DNA of 64,000 nucleotides from Choanephora cucurbitarum (Eukaryota; Mucoromycota; Mucoromycetes; Mucorales; Choanephoraceae). Under the pieces are notes generated by a model that made no database searches, was not told where the DNA came from, and saw only the letters and a program-made list of their open reading frames with translations. Position 1 is the stretch's first letter; each line of letters opens with the position of its first letter. The stretch is from assembly GCA_025331435.1 (NCBI GenBank), contig JAIWNI010000013.1, positions 248,001 through 312,000 on the forward strand, given 5' to 3'. Shown here piece by piece: positions 47,126 through 61,202 of this stretch. Made by a program: the position numbers and the translations under genes.

Positions 47126-48238
47126 ATGCTTCGAAACAAAATTCTGGTTACTAGTCGGCCTAAAGGAAAGACAGTTGAATTTGTCAAAGGTGAAAGAAGA
47201 AAAAAAAAAAGTGACTAAACTATAAATACTGACATCACTCAAAAAATAGACATCTTTACATGTTCCAAACAAGATTTCCCTCAATCCCTTGTCGACAAGC
47301 GATTTAAAAGAAACTCAAGACGACTATGTGGGAGTCTGTATCCCATATGAAATAGACACCAAATACTATACAGCCAAAGTAGATTTCTGGATGGATGAGA
47401 TCGATGCTGTGTCAGAAAAAGAAACAATCAAAGCCTATTGCGAAAAAGAAGGTGACATCAGTCGAGTGATTGATGCGTTTGTCTTTCTATTCGATAAGGA
47501 TAAGGTAAAACATACTTTTTACTGGTTCTATTGCTCAATTATTCATATATATATATACAGCCTGATAGTTTTAATACACTGTCACTTTGGAAACCATTTT
47601 TAGAGCAATCAGATCCCTCTATCTGTCTCTGTGTAGGCACATCTACTCAAAAGACCATACTGAGTATGGAGAAAGATGTAGAGATTAATGATTGGTGTAT
47701 ATCGAATGGGTTTGATTATGTGGATATGGATGAGACAACAGATACACCCTTTGATAAGGTGGGTATAGAATTAGCATTGGATATTCTACAGACCAATCTA
47801 TGGGACGGTATGCAAAAGAAAAAGAGTAAGCATGCATCAGAGCATGAAGAAGAGGAAGCTTTACTTCGAGACATTCAGGCCTTGAAATTACAGCATGATG
47901 TGCTAGCGACCAGTGATGATGATTGGGAAGAGGAGGATTATGCAGGTAAAGACAATTAGGGAGCGATAATTAAAAGATCCCTGACATGGAATTAGATATG
48001 CCTTCGAAAGACGAGATTAGCCAAATGAGAGAAGAATTGTTTGGCGATATCGATGGTGAAGATGGTCTTGATAAAGCATTTGAAGCTATACAGGCCATGC
48101 GAGGTAAGCACTTTTTCAAAACTAGCATTCACTTTCTCATTTCCTTTCTTAGAACATGGCAAAAACCTCTCTGATGAAGAGAGACGTAAAATGGCAGCTA
48201 AAGTTGCTCTTTCATTTGCTGCTCAACTTGGTCTTTAA
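47126..48238 (+). CDS. IRC6: Adaptin-binding protein AAGAB/Irc6
   Basis: Exons 47126-47189, 47311-47504, 47561-47945, 47996-48103, 48153-48238; 278 residues. The N-terminal G-domain-like half begins NKILVTSRPKGKT and has IPYEIDTKYYTAKVDFWMDE, VFLFDKDKPDSF and GFDYVDMDETTDTPFDKVG. A helical C-terminus ends DGLDKAFEAIQAMREHGKNL, ERRKMAAKVALSFAAQLG, a signature of the AAGAB dimerisation helix. AAGAB/p34 is the assembly chaperone of AP-1/AP-2 adaptors. The junction between exons 1 and 2 is the weak point: an acceptor at 47250 would also be possible with a different donor. Confidence 0.86.
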
Positions 48239-48344
48239 AATAAAATCATGCAAACCATTTCGTACTGTCAGTCACATACGTGTGACGGGCTTCCCTTTGA
48301 TTGCTACCCTTTTTTTTTTTCTTTCTAAATTATCTATCCCTTTC

Positions 48345-50222
48345 ATGGCTACTCAAAGTCAACAGCGTGCAGCTAATGTTGTCAAAGGAGGCAAACTTGA
48401 GCCACTTTCACAAAAGAACACAATCAACGGTCTCTTGAGTCGATCAATCAAATTCCGGAAATCTCGTTATGTCGATCACAAACTTGAACATTTCAAACAA
48501 AAGTTTGCACCTGTCAACGGTGTCACCGGTGTTGTCCATGCCAAAACTGCTCATGCCTATGATACTCAGACTGACATGTTAGTTGAAAAAGTGGATCAGT
48601 ATGGATTTGAACAACCCATGAAGGTTCTGTTCAGCAAAGACAAGCTTTCTGTAGGCTGGCAAGAGATCTACCCTGTTGGATCAGGTCTTAAAGATATGGG
48701 TCATCTCTCTTCATTGAATGCTGTCCTTCAGGTCTTGACCTATACACCTGCCTTGGCCAATTTTCTGATGAACCGAACTCACGGTGCTAATTGTACCATT
48801 CAGGATTACTGCTTCTTGTGTGCAGTAGAAGAACATGTACGAACTGCCCTGAAAGGTTCTCCTTATGCACTTCAGCCTCGTTTATTGGTTGGCAAGCTAA
48901 AGAGTGAGTCAGGACAGCATCCTCTGTGACCTAAGCTAATGATTGCTTTTTTTTAGAAATGCCTAAAAAGAGTTCTTCTAAGGACGCTTTTGATGTCTGG
49001 GCTTATTTTATGGAACAAATGCAATCATTTTTGTTATCAGAAAGAACATCGAAAGATACACGAATTCAAGAGACAACAGCACTTTACCAAATGTTTGGTG
49101 GTTATATCCAAAAGAAATTCACTTGTCCTTCTTGTAATGCATTGGATCACTTTTATGATTCCTTCCTCTATCTTAGCCTTGATCTAACTCAATGCAGTAC
49201 AGTTGAACGCTGTGTGTCAAGACATTTCAAAAACAAGGTTAGCTTGACAAGGGAATGTTCAAGGTAAAAATATATATATGGAGTGAGAGAGAGAAAGCAC
49301 TTATATTCTTTTTTAAAGTTGTCAACATGAAGGTCAAGTGGAATGTACTCAAAGTATCTATCGCACACCTATGAACCTAGTCATTCAACTGGATCGATTC
49401 AATCAACAGAGCAAGAACAATAAGATAGTCAAATTCGAAGAGAGAATAGATATACGCTATGCAGTTACAGAGACAGAAAGAAGTCAGGTTGATTCAATCT
49501 ATCAACTGTATGGTATCATTGTTCATACAGGTGAATCACTACATGATGGCCATTATGTGGCTTATGTTAAAAGCTCAAATGGTATATGGTACTGTATGGA
49601 CAATGAGACTGTGCAGGTAGTCAGTCTAAAACGATTGCTTGAGCAGAATGTCTATATGCTCTTTTATCATAATATACCCCCAAAGATAGTATCTGCCAAG
49701 AAGAAGCCAATTCAAGAACCTGCTGCTTTAGAGATAATACCACAGCCATCATTAGAAGTGGAAGAAAAAGAAGTGGAAGAAAAAGAAGTGGACATTGAAG
49801 ATAGAGAAAAGGAAGATGCATTACGAAAGGCAATGGAGGAGGCTTCTCATAAAGAAAAGAGAGAGAATGAAGCAGCTATTGTGGTGCGTCATGACGAAAC
49901 AATGCAATCCAAGAGAGATAAATTAGATGCTCTGATTCAGAGAGAAGAAGTGGAGAGTAAGAGTGCAGAAGTCAAGCAGATGTTATTGACCAAGATAGCC
50001 AATAATCAATTCCAAGATGAGATTGACACTTGGGATACAGGCGTTGCTCAAAAGCGAGATCAAGTATTAAAGCAGATGAAGACAAAGCGAAAGAAGGTGG
50101 ATAGTTACGATCTTGACTATGACCGAGGTAAACTCAAGAAGGTCAAGAGTAAGAAGAAGGACGACAAGTTCAACAAGCCTAATATGTTCCAATTGGCTGC
50201 TGATATGAAGAAAAAGAAATAA
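48345..50222 (+). CDS. USP36/42-like ubiquitin hydrolase homologue lacking the catalytic Cys (pseudo-DUB)
   Basis: Exons 48345-48903, 48957-49263, 49319-50222; 589 residues, 107 bp downstream of AAGAB. The C19 peptidase fold is complete in order: GLKDMGHLSSLNAVLQVLTY (family: GLxNLGNTCFLNAVLQ), DAFDVWAYFMEQM (family: DAHEFLxYLLxxM), two CxxC pairs of the zinc ribbon (CPSC at CPSCNALDHF and CSSC across exons 2-3), APNxLxxxLKRF-like TPMNLVIQLDRF, then GIIVHTGESLHDGHYVAYVK and WYCMDNETV. At the nucleophile position is Ser122 (TCT, 48708-48710), while His367 is kept. A basic, Lys-rich tail (LDYDRGKLKKVK) recalls the nucleolar C-terminus of USP36. Likely a catalytically dead relative. Confidence 0.85.
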
Positions 50223-50234
50223 AAAATCTTTAAT

Positions 50235-51779
50235 TTAAGCATTTTCTTCAATGGCATTAAATCGACTGGCAAAGGCCAAAATGTATTTCATATTGACCAG
50301 CATGTATTTCAGTGCCTTTGTCCATTGATCTAATTGGTTGAATTGGATTCGAATCGAGAGTTCTCCAATCTTGTCCTTATTGATTCTATAGGGCAGCCGT
50401 GTAGCCCTGTCTCTTTCCTCAGCAAAATCTGTCAACTGCTCTAGACAATTTAAGACGGCTACCATAGCATGATCGAATTTACGGTTTAAGAATAGCATTT
50501 TGTTGATGCCAAAGTCTCCTGAGCCATATCTTGCAATTGAATTAATGAATCAATTTTACACACATCTATCTTATAGACTCACAATTCATAATCCATCACT
50601 ACATCACCATTTACTTTTTGTACCTTTGAAAATGAGCCAAGAGGAACAAGACGATAGCTTAAGAGAGATTAAACACTGATCATACCATTTATAACGTTAC
50701 TTACGTTTTAAATTGAAATCGAAGCTTATTGGCCACTGTATAGAGCAATAACAGAGTCTGTCCCCAGGCAGCATTGATCTCACTCCATTCAACTGGATGT
50801 GTGCTTAACTTACCAAGACGGAATCCGTTGATCGTACCAAAGGGTCCATCTTGAGAAATACAGAAAGCATCGTTATAGACCACCGTCTTTTGAAGTCGTT
50901 CATATTGCTTTACATCATGATCATACTTGAGATTGATTGAATCCCGTTCATTCTGAAAGGTCTGTAGATCCAGTTGATATGAATTACACTTTTCCCAAAA
51001 GATGTGTTCCTGTTGATCCAATCGCTTCATTTCCTCTGAGAGAGCATTTAGTTCTTGATCCAGCTTGTCTTCCTCATCCATCCATCGATCCAGTTCTTCC
51101 TTTGCTTCCTTCTCTGCCAACACCAACTCTTCTACCTGCTGAGTCAGTTCGGCTTCTTCCTCCGCTGTCACTCGACTGTCCTTGATCTTCTTTAGGAAAT
51201 CGATATAACAGTCTCTTTCTCGACCCACATCTGTCATCTGTTTCTGAAGGTGTTCTAATAACATGTCTGTACACTCTTGACACATGGGGTGATCTACGCT
51301 GGATTTAGAAGACATGATATCAAAGAGACGATTGGCTACTTTGAGTCGATGTGATAGACTGTTGTTACTATCACGTGACCAACTTGCATCCTCTGAATGA
51401 GTTGCTTGGAGCAGTATTTTAGTAGATGACTGAATGGCACTTGTGTTATCTGTAGAAACTGAGTGATGTTCAGGATGAGTCAAGACAACAAATGACTCTG
51501 AAGGGCCAGGTTGTTTCGCTGGTTGTTTTATGCCTATAAGTCGTGTATGAAGTGCTTTTGTTGTCTTGGTGGATGGGCGACTTTTTTGTGTTTGAATAGC
51601 TAGTTGTTCTTCGGCTATTAAAGGTGCTATTTTTACATATCAGATATCATATAAAAAGAAAAAAAAAGAACTGGAGGGTTGTCTTTACCTAATAAGACAT
51701 CAGCAGATGCTTCATCCATATGAGTCAAAGAATCGTCTATTCTTAAAGCATGACCACATCGTTGACATTGAAAAGTCAT
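50235..51779 (-). CDS. ATG6: Autophagy protein Atg6/Vps30 (Beclin 1)
   Basis: Exons 51689-51779, 50705-51626, 50583-50657, 50235-50529; 460 residues, near human Beclin. The N-terminus has CQRCGHALRIDDSL. A BH3-like/flexible part runs to HPMCQECTDMLLEHLQKQM (CxxC motif), then a long coiled coil (ELVLAEKEAKEELDRWMDEE..LNALSEEMKRLDQQE), then the evolutionarily conserved membrane-binding domain: GTINGFRLGKLSTHPVEWSE, NAAWGQTLLLLYTVANKL, YRLVPLGSFSKVQ. Beclin is a subunit of Vps34 PI3-kinase complexes. Its stop is 12 bp from that of the USP36-like gene. Confidence 0.94.
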
Positions 51780-52048
51780 GTTGAACTTGTTTAAAAAAAA
51801 AAAAGAGGGTATAAATCGCTTTGTTTTCATGTTTGCATACGGTGTTTGAATGTTTGCGCATTGTAAGGTACACAAAAAATGGTGGGCTTAAGTAGTCCAT
51901 GAACAGACTCAGTTTCGACACAATGGATGCTGCCTTCTTTATTCTCACTTTAGCTTATAGTACAAGCCATTGGTTATTTTAGCATGCTGTTAACAGTGTG
52001 TCTTGTGTAAAGATAACTAACAATGTTCTATAATGAGGTTTTCTTTTA

Positions 52049-52992
52049 TTACAAGGTAGCATCTTGTTGGTCATAGTTATCGTTGATTAATCTATATACA
52101 TAAGTGGGTGGAGCAGATCCCCTAGATGGATAGTGTGATGAGTATGGATCATGATGAAGCAAAAAATGAAACTTACAGGTTATGAATAAACAAGCTCACA
52201 AGTTCAGGCTGTACATAGTCATAGTAGGGATTGGAGATAGTTACTTTATCGACAATGGATCCTTCTTGATAATGAAGTACATCATGAGGTGTCACTGCAA
52301 CATTAAATGTGTCTGAGTCGTAAGAGAATAAAGGTGATAATTTGTAAAGAGCTGTACAGACAAGAACAGGTGTAGAATGATGCTTAGCAGCTGCAGCCAA
52401 CAGATGAGATCCAGTCACGGCCACTAAACCACCATTGGCCAAGACAGCATGTGATCCAAGTACGACTTTGTTGACACGAGGCATGGCAGCAAAGATGGCA
52501 GAATCAGCAATGACAGTAGTATCGATACCTGCGGCTGAAAGTGTACAGGCCATATCATGACCCTGATAGGTAGGTGATGTCTCGGCCACAATCACTTGGA
52601 ATTTACGCTTTTGTGCTGCTCGGATCAAGAATTCTTGTACTGTGCGTGATTTACCAATGGTCATAATCACTTCACTAAAGTCAACTGTAATTAGTTTCTT
52701 GTCACTATCTCTTTTTTAGACTTACTTGGCATGAATAAAATCAGTTGCTTGATCTGCAATTCCCTTATAGACACTCTCAAGATCAGCAATAATTTCTTCA
52801 TTGATTTCTTGAATAATCAATGGCTTCAGATTGTAAGTGTTTTGAGGTGTTGTTTCATGTCGTTTTCCAGGACCATCTGATAATAAGTTGAACATAGAAG
52901 ACTGCTTTAGCAGACGGTGTTTATCGTTTATGACAGAAGCCTTTTGATGAGCAAATACACTCTTTGTTTGATTTTGTTCTTCCTCTTCTTCT

Positions 52993-53024
<32 letters not shown>

Positions 53025-53413
53025 TTCTTCCTCATCGTCAAAATCGTTGTTGGTAGCATCATTTAGTTCGCCACGAGCAACCTCACGAATGATTTTAAGA
53101 ACACGTCGAACAATGTTACCAACAGCCAATTCTTTAGGCTGAGCAGCCACCAAACGACTGCCTAACTGAGTGATAAATTCAATCAATAAATCCACATCAT
53201 ACCAACGCGTGGTAGAAATAGCCTGTCTAAGAATCAAAGCGGTCTCCTTGGCTACTTCATATGAACCAATGATTTGTCTTTGTTTTTGATGGTTTAATAT
53301 CTCTCTTTCTGACAAGTGATGTAATTCTTTCAAGCCATTTTTTTTATTCACCTTGTTTTTAACTTGAGAATAAATTGACTCACTTGAGCTTCAAGTGCTT
53401 TTGGAATAGTCAT
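52049..53413 (-). CDS. GCD7: Translation factor eIF2B beta subunit
   Basis: Exons 53352-53413, 52726-53304, 52177-52674, 52049-52121; 403 residues. N-terminal helices ([53 protein letters not shown]) precede a Rossmann-like C-terminal domain with [43 protein letters not shown] and [12 protein letters not shown], ending [14 protein letters not shown]. It is one of the regulatory subunits of the eIF2 guanine-exchange factor. A run of about 20 Glu (52977-53035) is inserted between the two halves. The 47-nt first intron was chosen over a 32-nt alternative because it keeps the conserved FILKLK in frame. Confidence 0.92.
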
Positions 53414-54279
53414 AGTTTGTTTGTTAAAAGAAAAGGGCCATTATTTTAATACATAAAAAAAAAAATATTTTTGATAAGTGACTGCTCTGCAAATAGAGCT
53501 GGAAATCGTATTTTATGCGACTTCATCTACCTCTAATTCCGGTAGTTCTTGATAGAGAAGGGGAGAAGCAGGTAAAGAGGTATTCTGCAATTACCGGATT
53601 TGTTTGAATTTTAGAAAAACTTGAAATGAGTGGAGAGCTATAATAGGTAAAAAAAAAAAAGATAAGAATAGTTGTTGAGGATATATTATTCTATGGGTAA
53701 AGAAATGATAATAGTCACTCAATTTGAGAGTATGCTTGAATCTAATTCCTCAAAACCAGCTATATGAAAATGTGTAACTCAATCAAAAAAAAACACCTGG
53801 TGGTTTTCATTGAATGATGCTTAGTTGATATGTGCCATACAAGAAAATGATGCATATAGATTTCAGAGGTAAATGGCTTAAACAAAGTGCTTTCCCCCCT
53901 ACAACATGATCTATAGCCCCAAAAAAAAGCACAGGCACGCATTTGATATGTATTCTTTGTCTTGACTAATTGATCGCATTTCAAACATATAATTTCAGCT
54001 TTAAAATAGAAAGAATTCGAAAATGACAATGAATGATGAGAGTATTGGTAAAATTCTCTCTCTTGAAACAGTCTCTTGCTAACATTAAGAAAGACAAGAG
54101 ACAAAGAGTTCATAAAAAGTAGACTTAAATTTTAAGTTTCAGTACAGGAACGCCTTCCATCCAATCAAGTGATTTGAAATTGTAGTCGCGTTGAAGGCGA
54201 AAAAAAAATTTACTATTACCGCGTTTATTCTTTTCCCCCCCTTTTTTTTTCTTGTTGTTATTAAATAAGTCTATACAAC
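53414..54279. other. Divergent promoter region eIF2B-beta / MCM3
   Basis: 866 bp. Near the MCM3 side it has GAAGGCGAAAAAAA at 54195-54208 and a CCGCGTTT at 54220-54227, shapes like E2F/SBF-MBF cell-cycle boxes; C runs at 53885-53892 and 54236-54242. No gene. Confidence 0.45.
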
Positions 54280-56896
<2,617 letters not shown>

Positions 56897-56971
56897 TTCC
56901 TATTATTTGCTATTTATGAATCACATACACACTTTAATAAAATTAAAAAAAAATAATTCTAATAACCATCT

Positions 56972-57833
56972 TCAAGGTGATCTTGAACGATAATGACGGC
57001 GATGTCGATGGGGAGATCTTGAACGGCTACGATGACGACGGGGCGATCTCGAGCGACTACGATGGCGAGCAGGTGATCTTGAACGATGACGATGACTAGC
57101 AGAATGTCTATCTTCTCTGCTACTCTTATGTTCCTTTTTACTCTTCTTTTTCGATTTCTTTTCGTGTTTATCTCTGAAATAAGCTGCCATAGGATCTTCT
57201 TCATCCATCTCAATAGACTTTTGCTTAACTTTCTTTTCTTCCTTTTCTTTCACTATAGAGTGTGTAAGAGTGTGAATGTTGATAAAAAGACAGTTACCTT
57301 CTATATATTGTGGGGCTACATTCATCTTGGGCTGATCATCGTCTTCTTCTTCCTCTTCTTCATCTTTCTTTTTAGGCTTTCGAGGGCCTGTATGAGAGTG
57401 ATCGACACGTAACGTTCTACCGAGTACCTGTGCACCATTCAGATTGTCCACAGCAAGAATAGTACTACGTTGATCTTCGTATTGAAGAAAAGCAAAACCT
57501 TTAGATTTGCCTGTCTTTTGATCGCGGATCACTTCTACATGAATAATCTCGCCAAATCTGTGCATATGAGTGAGGTGATCTACCATAGACAAATAAATGA
57601 CCTTACTGTGAGAATATACAGACAACATCACCTTCTGTCAGTTCAAAAGGGATGTTGCCTACAAAGATCCATGCTGAATTCTTGTATTGAGCATGCCATG
57701 ACCCTGTGTCTGACCAAGTACCGTTGACTATTTCTCTTTGGTTGATACGTTGGATTTCTTTTACTACGCTTTAAGGTAAAACAAAAGCGCATGAGTACGA
57801 TGTTGCTTGTTTGTAGAATTCGACTTACTTCAT
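56972..57833 (-). CDS. IST3: U2 snRNP RNA-binding protein Ist3/RBMX2
   Basis: Exons 57829-57833, 57607-57768, 57298-57557, 56972-57252; 235 residues. The first coding exon is only ATGAA. The IST3 signature is visible: VVKEIQRINQREIVNGTWSD, then an RRM with AWIFVGNIPFELTEGDV (RNP2), KSKGFAFLQYEDQRS (RNP1) and VLGRTLRVDHS. The tail is basic with SR/RS repeats (RSRSPARHRSRSRSP). IST3/Snu17 with Bud13 and Pml1 forms the RES complex on pre-mRNA; human RBMX2 is orthologous. Confidence 0.94.
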
Positions 57834-58345
57834 ATTCAAGAAAAGAATAAATTAAAAATGTTAGTGAAAAAAAAAATAAACTAGTATTTTGGTGTCAACA
57901 AGGAAGTTGTGTTCGTTTGATTGCAAAAGACCAACAAAGCCATCAAGAGATATACCGAGTAGACAAAGCATACACCCGGCAATCATATGACGCTTTAGCC
58001 TACTAAACTTCAGTCTTCTCAACACAGCCAATGCATGTACTAAATTCTAAAATAGCCATCTATCATTTATGCTAACTTTATTGATAGTATTTTTTGATCA
58101 AGCACTTTGAGGAGCCAGTAGGCTTCTTTCTCAGTGAAGGTGAATCTGCAACAAAAATAGATTTTGCAGGATGGCATATGCAGATAAAGAACCACTTTTC
58201 TTTCAATAAAAAAAAAGACTCCTGAAGTGGTTTCTTTTAGAAGAATTCCATCAGCTTGATGGCTATTCAGAGAGTTTATTGTCCAAAGAAAAAAAAAGTG
58301 AAACTATACAAAATTTAACAGCATAGAAAAGAGGAGTAGCTAGGC
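57834..58345. other. Intergenic, 512 bp
   Basis: AT-rich, with short T and A runs; no gene. Confidence 0.45.
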
Positions 58346-59086
58346 TTATAGTTGGCTTTCGTACTGTTGCATAGCTTCTCTGTATTTAGCTAATTCAGCA
58401 GCAGCCTTCTGGTTAATGATATCACGTTCTTCAGAGCTAAGGTTTTTGAACTTTTCAGAAGCCTTGACCATCTGTTCGGTGATAGGACCACTGCTGACTA
58501 TAGGATCCTTCTTGGCTCTGAGTTCTTCTACGAAAAGGAAGAAGGGGCCCATGGGACGCTTAGGTCTCTTGGGGTCTCTCAACTTGGGTAAATTGTACTT
58601 CTTTCTCAATTTGTTTTCTTCAGCAAATTGCTTAGATGTTGTATTTGCCATGACTTTGTCCAAAGCTTCATGATGAGCTTTCATATTAGATTCATATCGT
58701 TCGACAAAAGGCTACATATACACTGTGTCAATACAAAAAAAAAATAAAGTTGACAGCTTGTGTGCTTTACCTTCTTTTCGTGTTCAGTCATGCTTTTCCA
58801 TTGTTGACTTAATTGTTTAGTAGCTACCCTCAAATCAACCTTTCCATTGTCAGCCTTGAATTTACTGATGTTTTCTAACAAGTAATACTGCCAAGCACTT
58901 GAAGGCTTTGTAGGTACGTCAGATAAAACTAGTAAAAGTATGATAAATTTTAGTTTCTTCTTCCTCTTTGGTCCCTTTTGTTTTTCTTTACTTACTACTC
59001 ACAAACTTCTTGGGGTGAAGTGAGCGTGCAGGTATGTAAGAACGTGTTTGGATAGTCAAGGAACCAAGCGATCTAATAAGAGACAT
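58346..59086 (-). CDS. Mitochondrial HMG-box protein (Abf2/TFAM-like)
   Basis: Exons 58996-59086, 58771-58928, 58346-58711; 204 residues. The first ~25 residues (MSLIRSLGSLTIQTRSYIPA) are a likely mitochondrial presequence, rich in Ser/Arg. Two HMG boxes follow: TKPSSAWQYYLLENIS..ATKQLSQQWKSMTEHEKKPFVERYE and PKRPMGPFFLFVEELRAK..VKASEKFKNLSSEERDIINQKA. Such proteins compact mtDNA into nucleoids. The 5' flank has an AAAAG-rich tract (59099-59120). A nuclear two-box HMG protein is less likely because of the presequence. Confidence 0.86.
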
Positions 59087-60485
59087 TTTTCTGTTATTGA
59101 AAGGAAAAGAAAAGAAAAGAAAAGAAAATAGAATGAAAATTTTGCTTTATAGTGCTTCGCACCTTTAAAATCATACATCACTCTTCTTTTTCTCCGAAAA
59201 TCTCATTCAACTGTCTTTCCTGTAGGTTTCTTTGTTGCATTGATATCTTTGTTCTGCAGCATGATTATTATTTTCTCAATAGAAAGAGACCAAGCATACG
59301 AATTTCGACATATTTGGTGGAATCTTTAAGCGATATGTTTCAATTCAAACCACAACAACATCAAAGACAACCCTTCTTTTTTCATGTTTTATCACTCTAT
59401 GTTTTATCTCAATGTCTAGTGCTTGACATTTAACAATAAGCTAATGCTAACACGTTGTCTTTTTTCATTCTAACTTAATTATACACTAATTCTCCTGCTT
59501 CTTCTTATTGAATATTCTACTTGGTAAGATTTTATTATCACTATCACTGTGATCAAGTGAAGAAGCAAGAGGGCACACCTTATCCAACAGGATCAAACCA
59601 GATTTTATCCATATAACAACAATTGATGTCTTGTTTGATTGAAATCCTGATAAACAATAAACATTACTACGGACGCGTAGTCATTAAGAATAGCCAATGT
59701 ACACCCCCAGTTTAAGTTTGTTGTGTGAGTCAAATTTTTTTTTTCAAAAAAAAGAGAGAACCAACTTTGTTTAAAACACATAAGTTTGCAAGAATTAACT
59801 AAAAAACCAGGTATTGATTAGCAGTCAAGAGGTTGAAGCACAATTCGCTCTATGACCTTGTTGATTGAAGCACACACAATGATATATGCAGTCGACTAGA
59901 GCACTATCATCGTAATTGTAGCTGTAGCCGTTAAGTGAATGAAATTGATGTCAATACTTTGCAGGATAGATCAGAGCTGGGACTTGTAGCTTTGAAAAAG
60001 ATAATTCATCTCTTCGCTTCTCAGTTGTTTCTGGGTCAAGCTCTATGCTGTTTGACAAATGTCTCACTATAGTTGACCTGTATCACCAAGAAGATAAGAT
60101 AAGTAAAACTATAATGTTTGATATATTTCAAGAATAAGTGAGTGAAAAATACGTTCAAAACAAGAGAGATTACTGCAAGAGTAGGCTTGTTTTAGCTCAC
60201 TACCCCCCCCCCTTTGCTAAACACTTTCTTTGTGTTCTGTCAACCTTCAATTCTCTCTCCTGTTACATTCTTGAGCACATATATCTAGTTTGTAATTGCC
60301 AAATGTTGTTTTGAGTCTTTTTGAGATGACATATTGATTGATTTAATAAAAAAGTGCACTGGGGTGTACAGAGATGAGCACATTCAGTGTAGATTTTTTT
60401 TGTTTGTATGCGCATATTAAAATAAGGACGAAATGTACAAATTTTTTCCTTTTTTTCTTCTCTTTTTCATTCTTTTGTTTCAGCC
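59087..60485. other. Gene-free stretch
   Basis: 1.4 kb with several polypyrimidine runs, a C run at 60203-60212 and T-rich text leading to TTTCAG just before 60484, which could be the acceptor of a 5'UTR intron of the next gene. No gene. Confidence 0.45.
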
Positions 60486-61202
60486 ATGGACAATAATCCT
60501 TTTCGCAACAATCAATCGCCACCAATGAACGGCAACTATAGTTATATGTCATCAAACTATCAGAGTCAGCAACCACCATTACAACAGCAACAACAACAAC
60601 AACAATTGCCTTATCAGCAAAGCTATAATACAGGTTATCCTACACCACCCAATGGCTACCAGCAGCAACCTCAGTCTTGGCAACTTCAGCAACAAATAAG
60701 TAATACGCCCATGATGAGTCAACAAACATCCTCATTTTCCAGCTATCCACCACAAACACAAGCAAGCATGGTTTCCTCCTCTCTATCTCCATTATCTAAA
60801 GGTCAATACTCTGCTTATACGAATAATAATGACTTGATGTCATCTTCTATTTCTAGCAGCAGCAATCTCGGTAACACACAATCCTCTTATGGACTTTCAT
60901 TTTCAATGCCGAACACCAATAGTTTTCCCGCCACTACAAACTCTATGTATATGCAACAACAGTATCCCTCTTTCCAACAGCAACAGCAACAACAGAGTTC
61001 ATCCAACTTTTATATTCCGCCCAATTTTGGCATGTCTAACTATACCTCTCCTCCACCATCTCAACCTAGACACCCTCCAGTCGATGCTAGTAGTTTGCTC
61101 AAAGGGACTCAAATTCGTCGTGTAGAATGTCCTACATGCCAAAAGATGATTGAGGGAGATGATATGGCTATCAATCATCACGTAAACCAGCATTTTACTT
61201 AA
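60486..61202 (+). CDS. Gln/Ser-rich protein with a C-terminal zinc finger
   Basis: 238 residues, one coding exon; the ATG lies two bases after a good TTTCAG acceptor, so a leader exon may exist. The first ~200 residues are low-complexity: Asn/Gln/Ser/Pro with poly-Q runs (residues near 36-43 and 160-166) typical of prion-like or activation domains. The last 30 residues contain VECPTCQKMIEGDDMAINHH, with a further His three residues later, a C-x2-C...H-x3-H finger shaped like ubiquitin-binding UBZ fingers. Function unknown; I do not recognise the family. Confidence 0.72.
   Translation: MDNNPFRNNQSPPMNGNYSYMSSNYQSQQPPLQQQQQQQQLPYQQSYNTGYPTPPNGYQQQPQSWQLQQQISNTPMMSQQTSSFSSYPPQTQASMVSSSLSPLSKGQYSAYTNNNDLMSSSISSSSNLGNTQSSYGLSFSMPNTNSFPATTNSMYMQQQYPSFQQQQQQQSSSNFYIPPNFGMSNYTSPPPSQPRHPPVDASSLLKGTQIRRVECPTCQKMIEGDDMAINHHVNQHFT

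Noticed and set aside
53305..53400. A 32-nt intron in eIF2B-beta
   Set aside because: It would be the shortest intron in the window and remove the conserved FILKLK segment; a 47-nt intron at 53305-53351 keeps everything in frame.
59152..59433. Open frame of 93 codons upstream of the HMG gene
   Set aside because: Ser/Phe-rich translation of AT-rich DNA with no motif.
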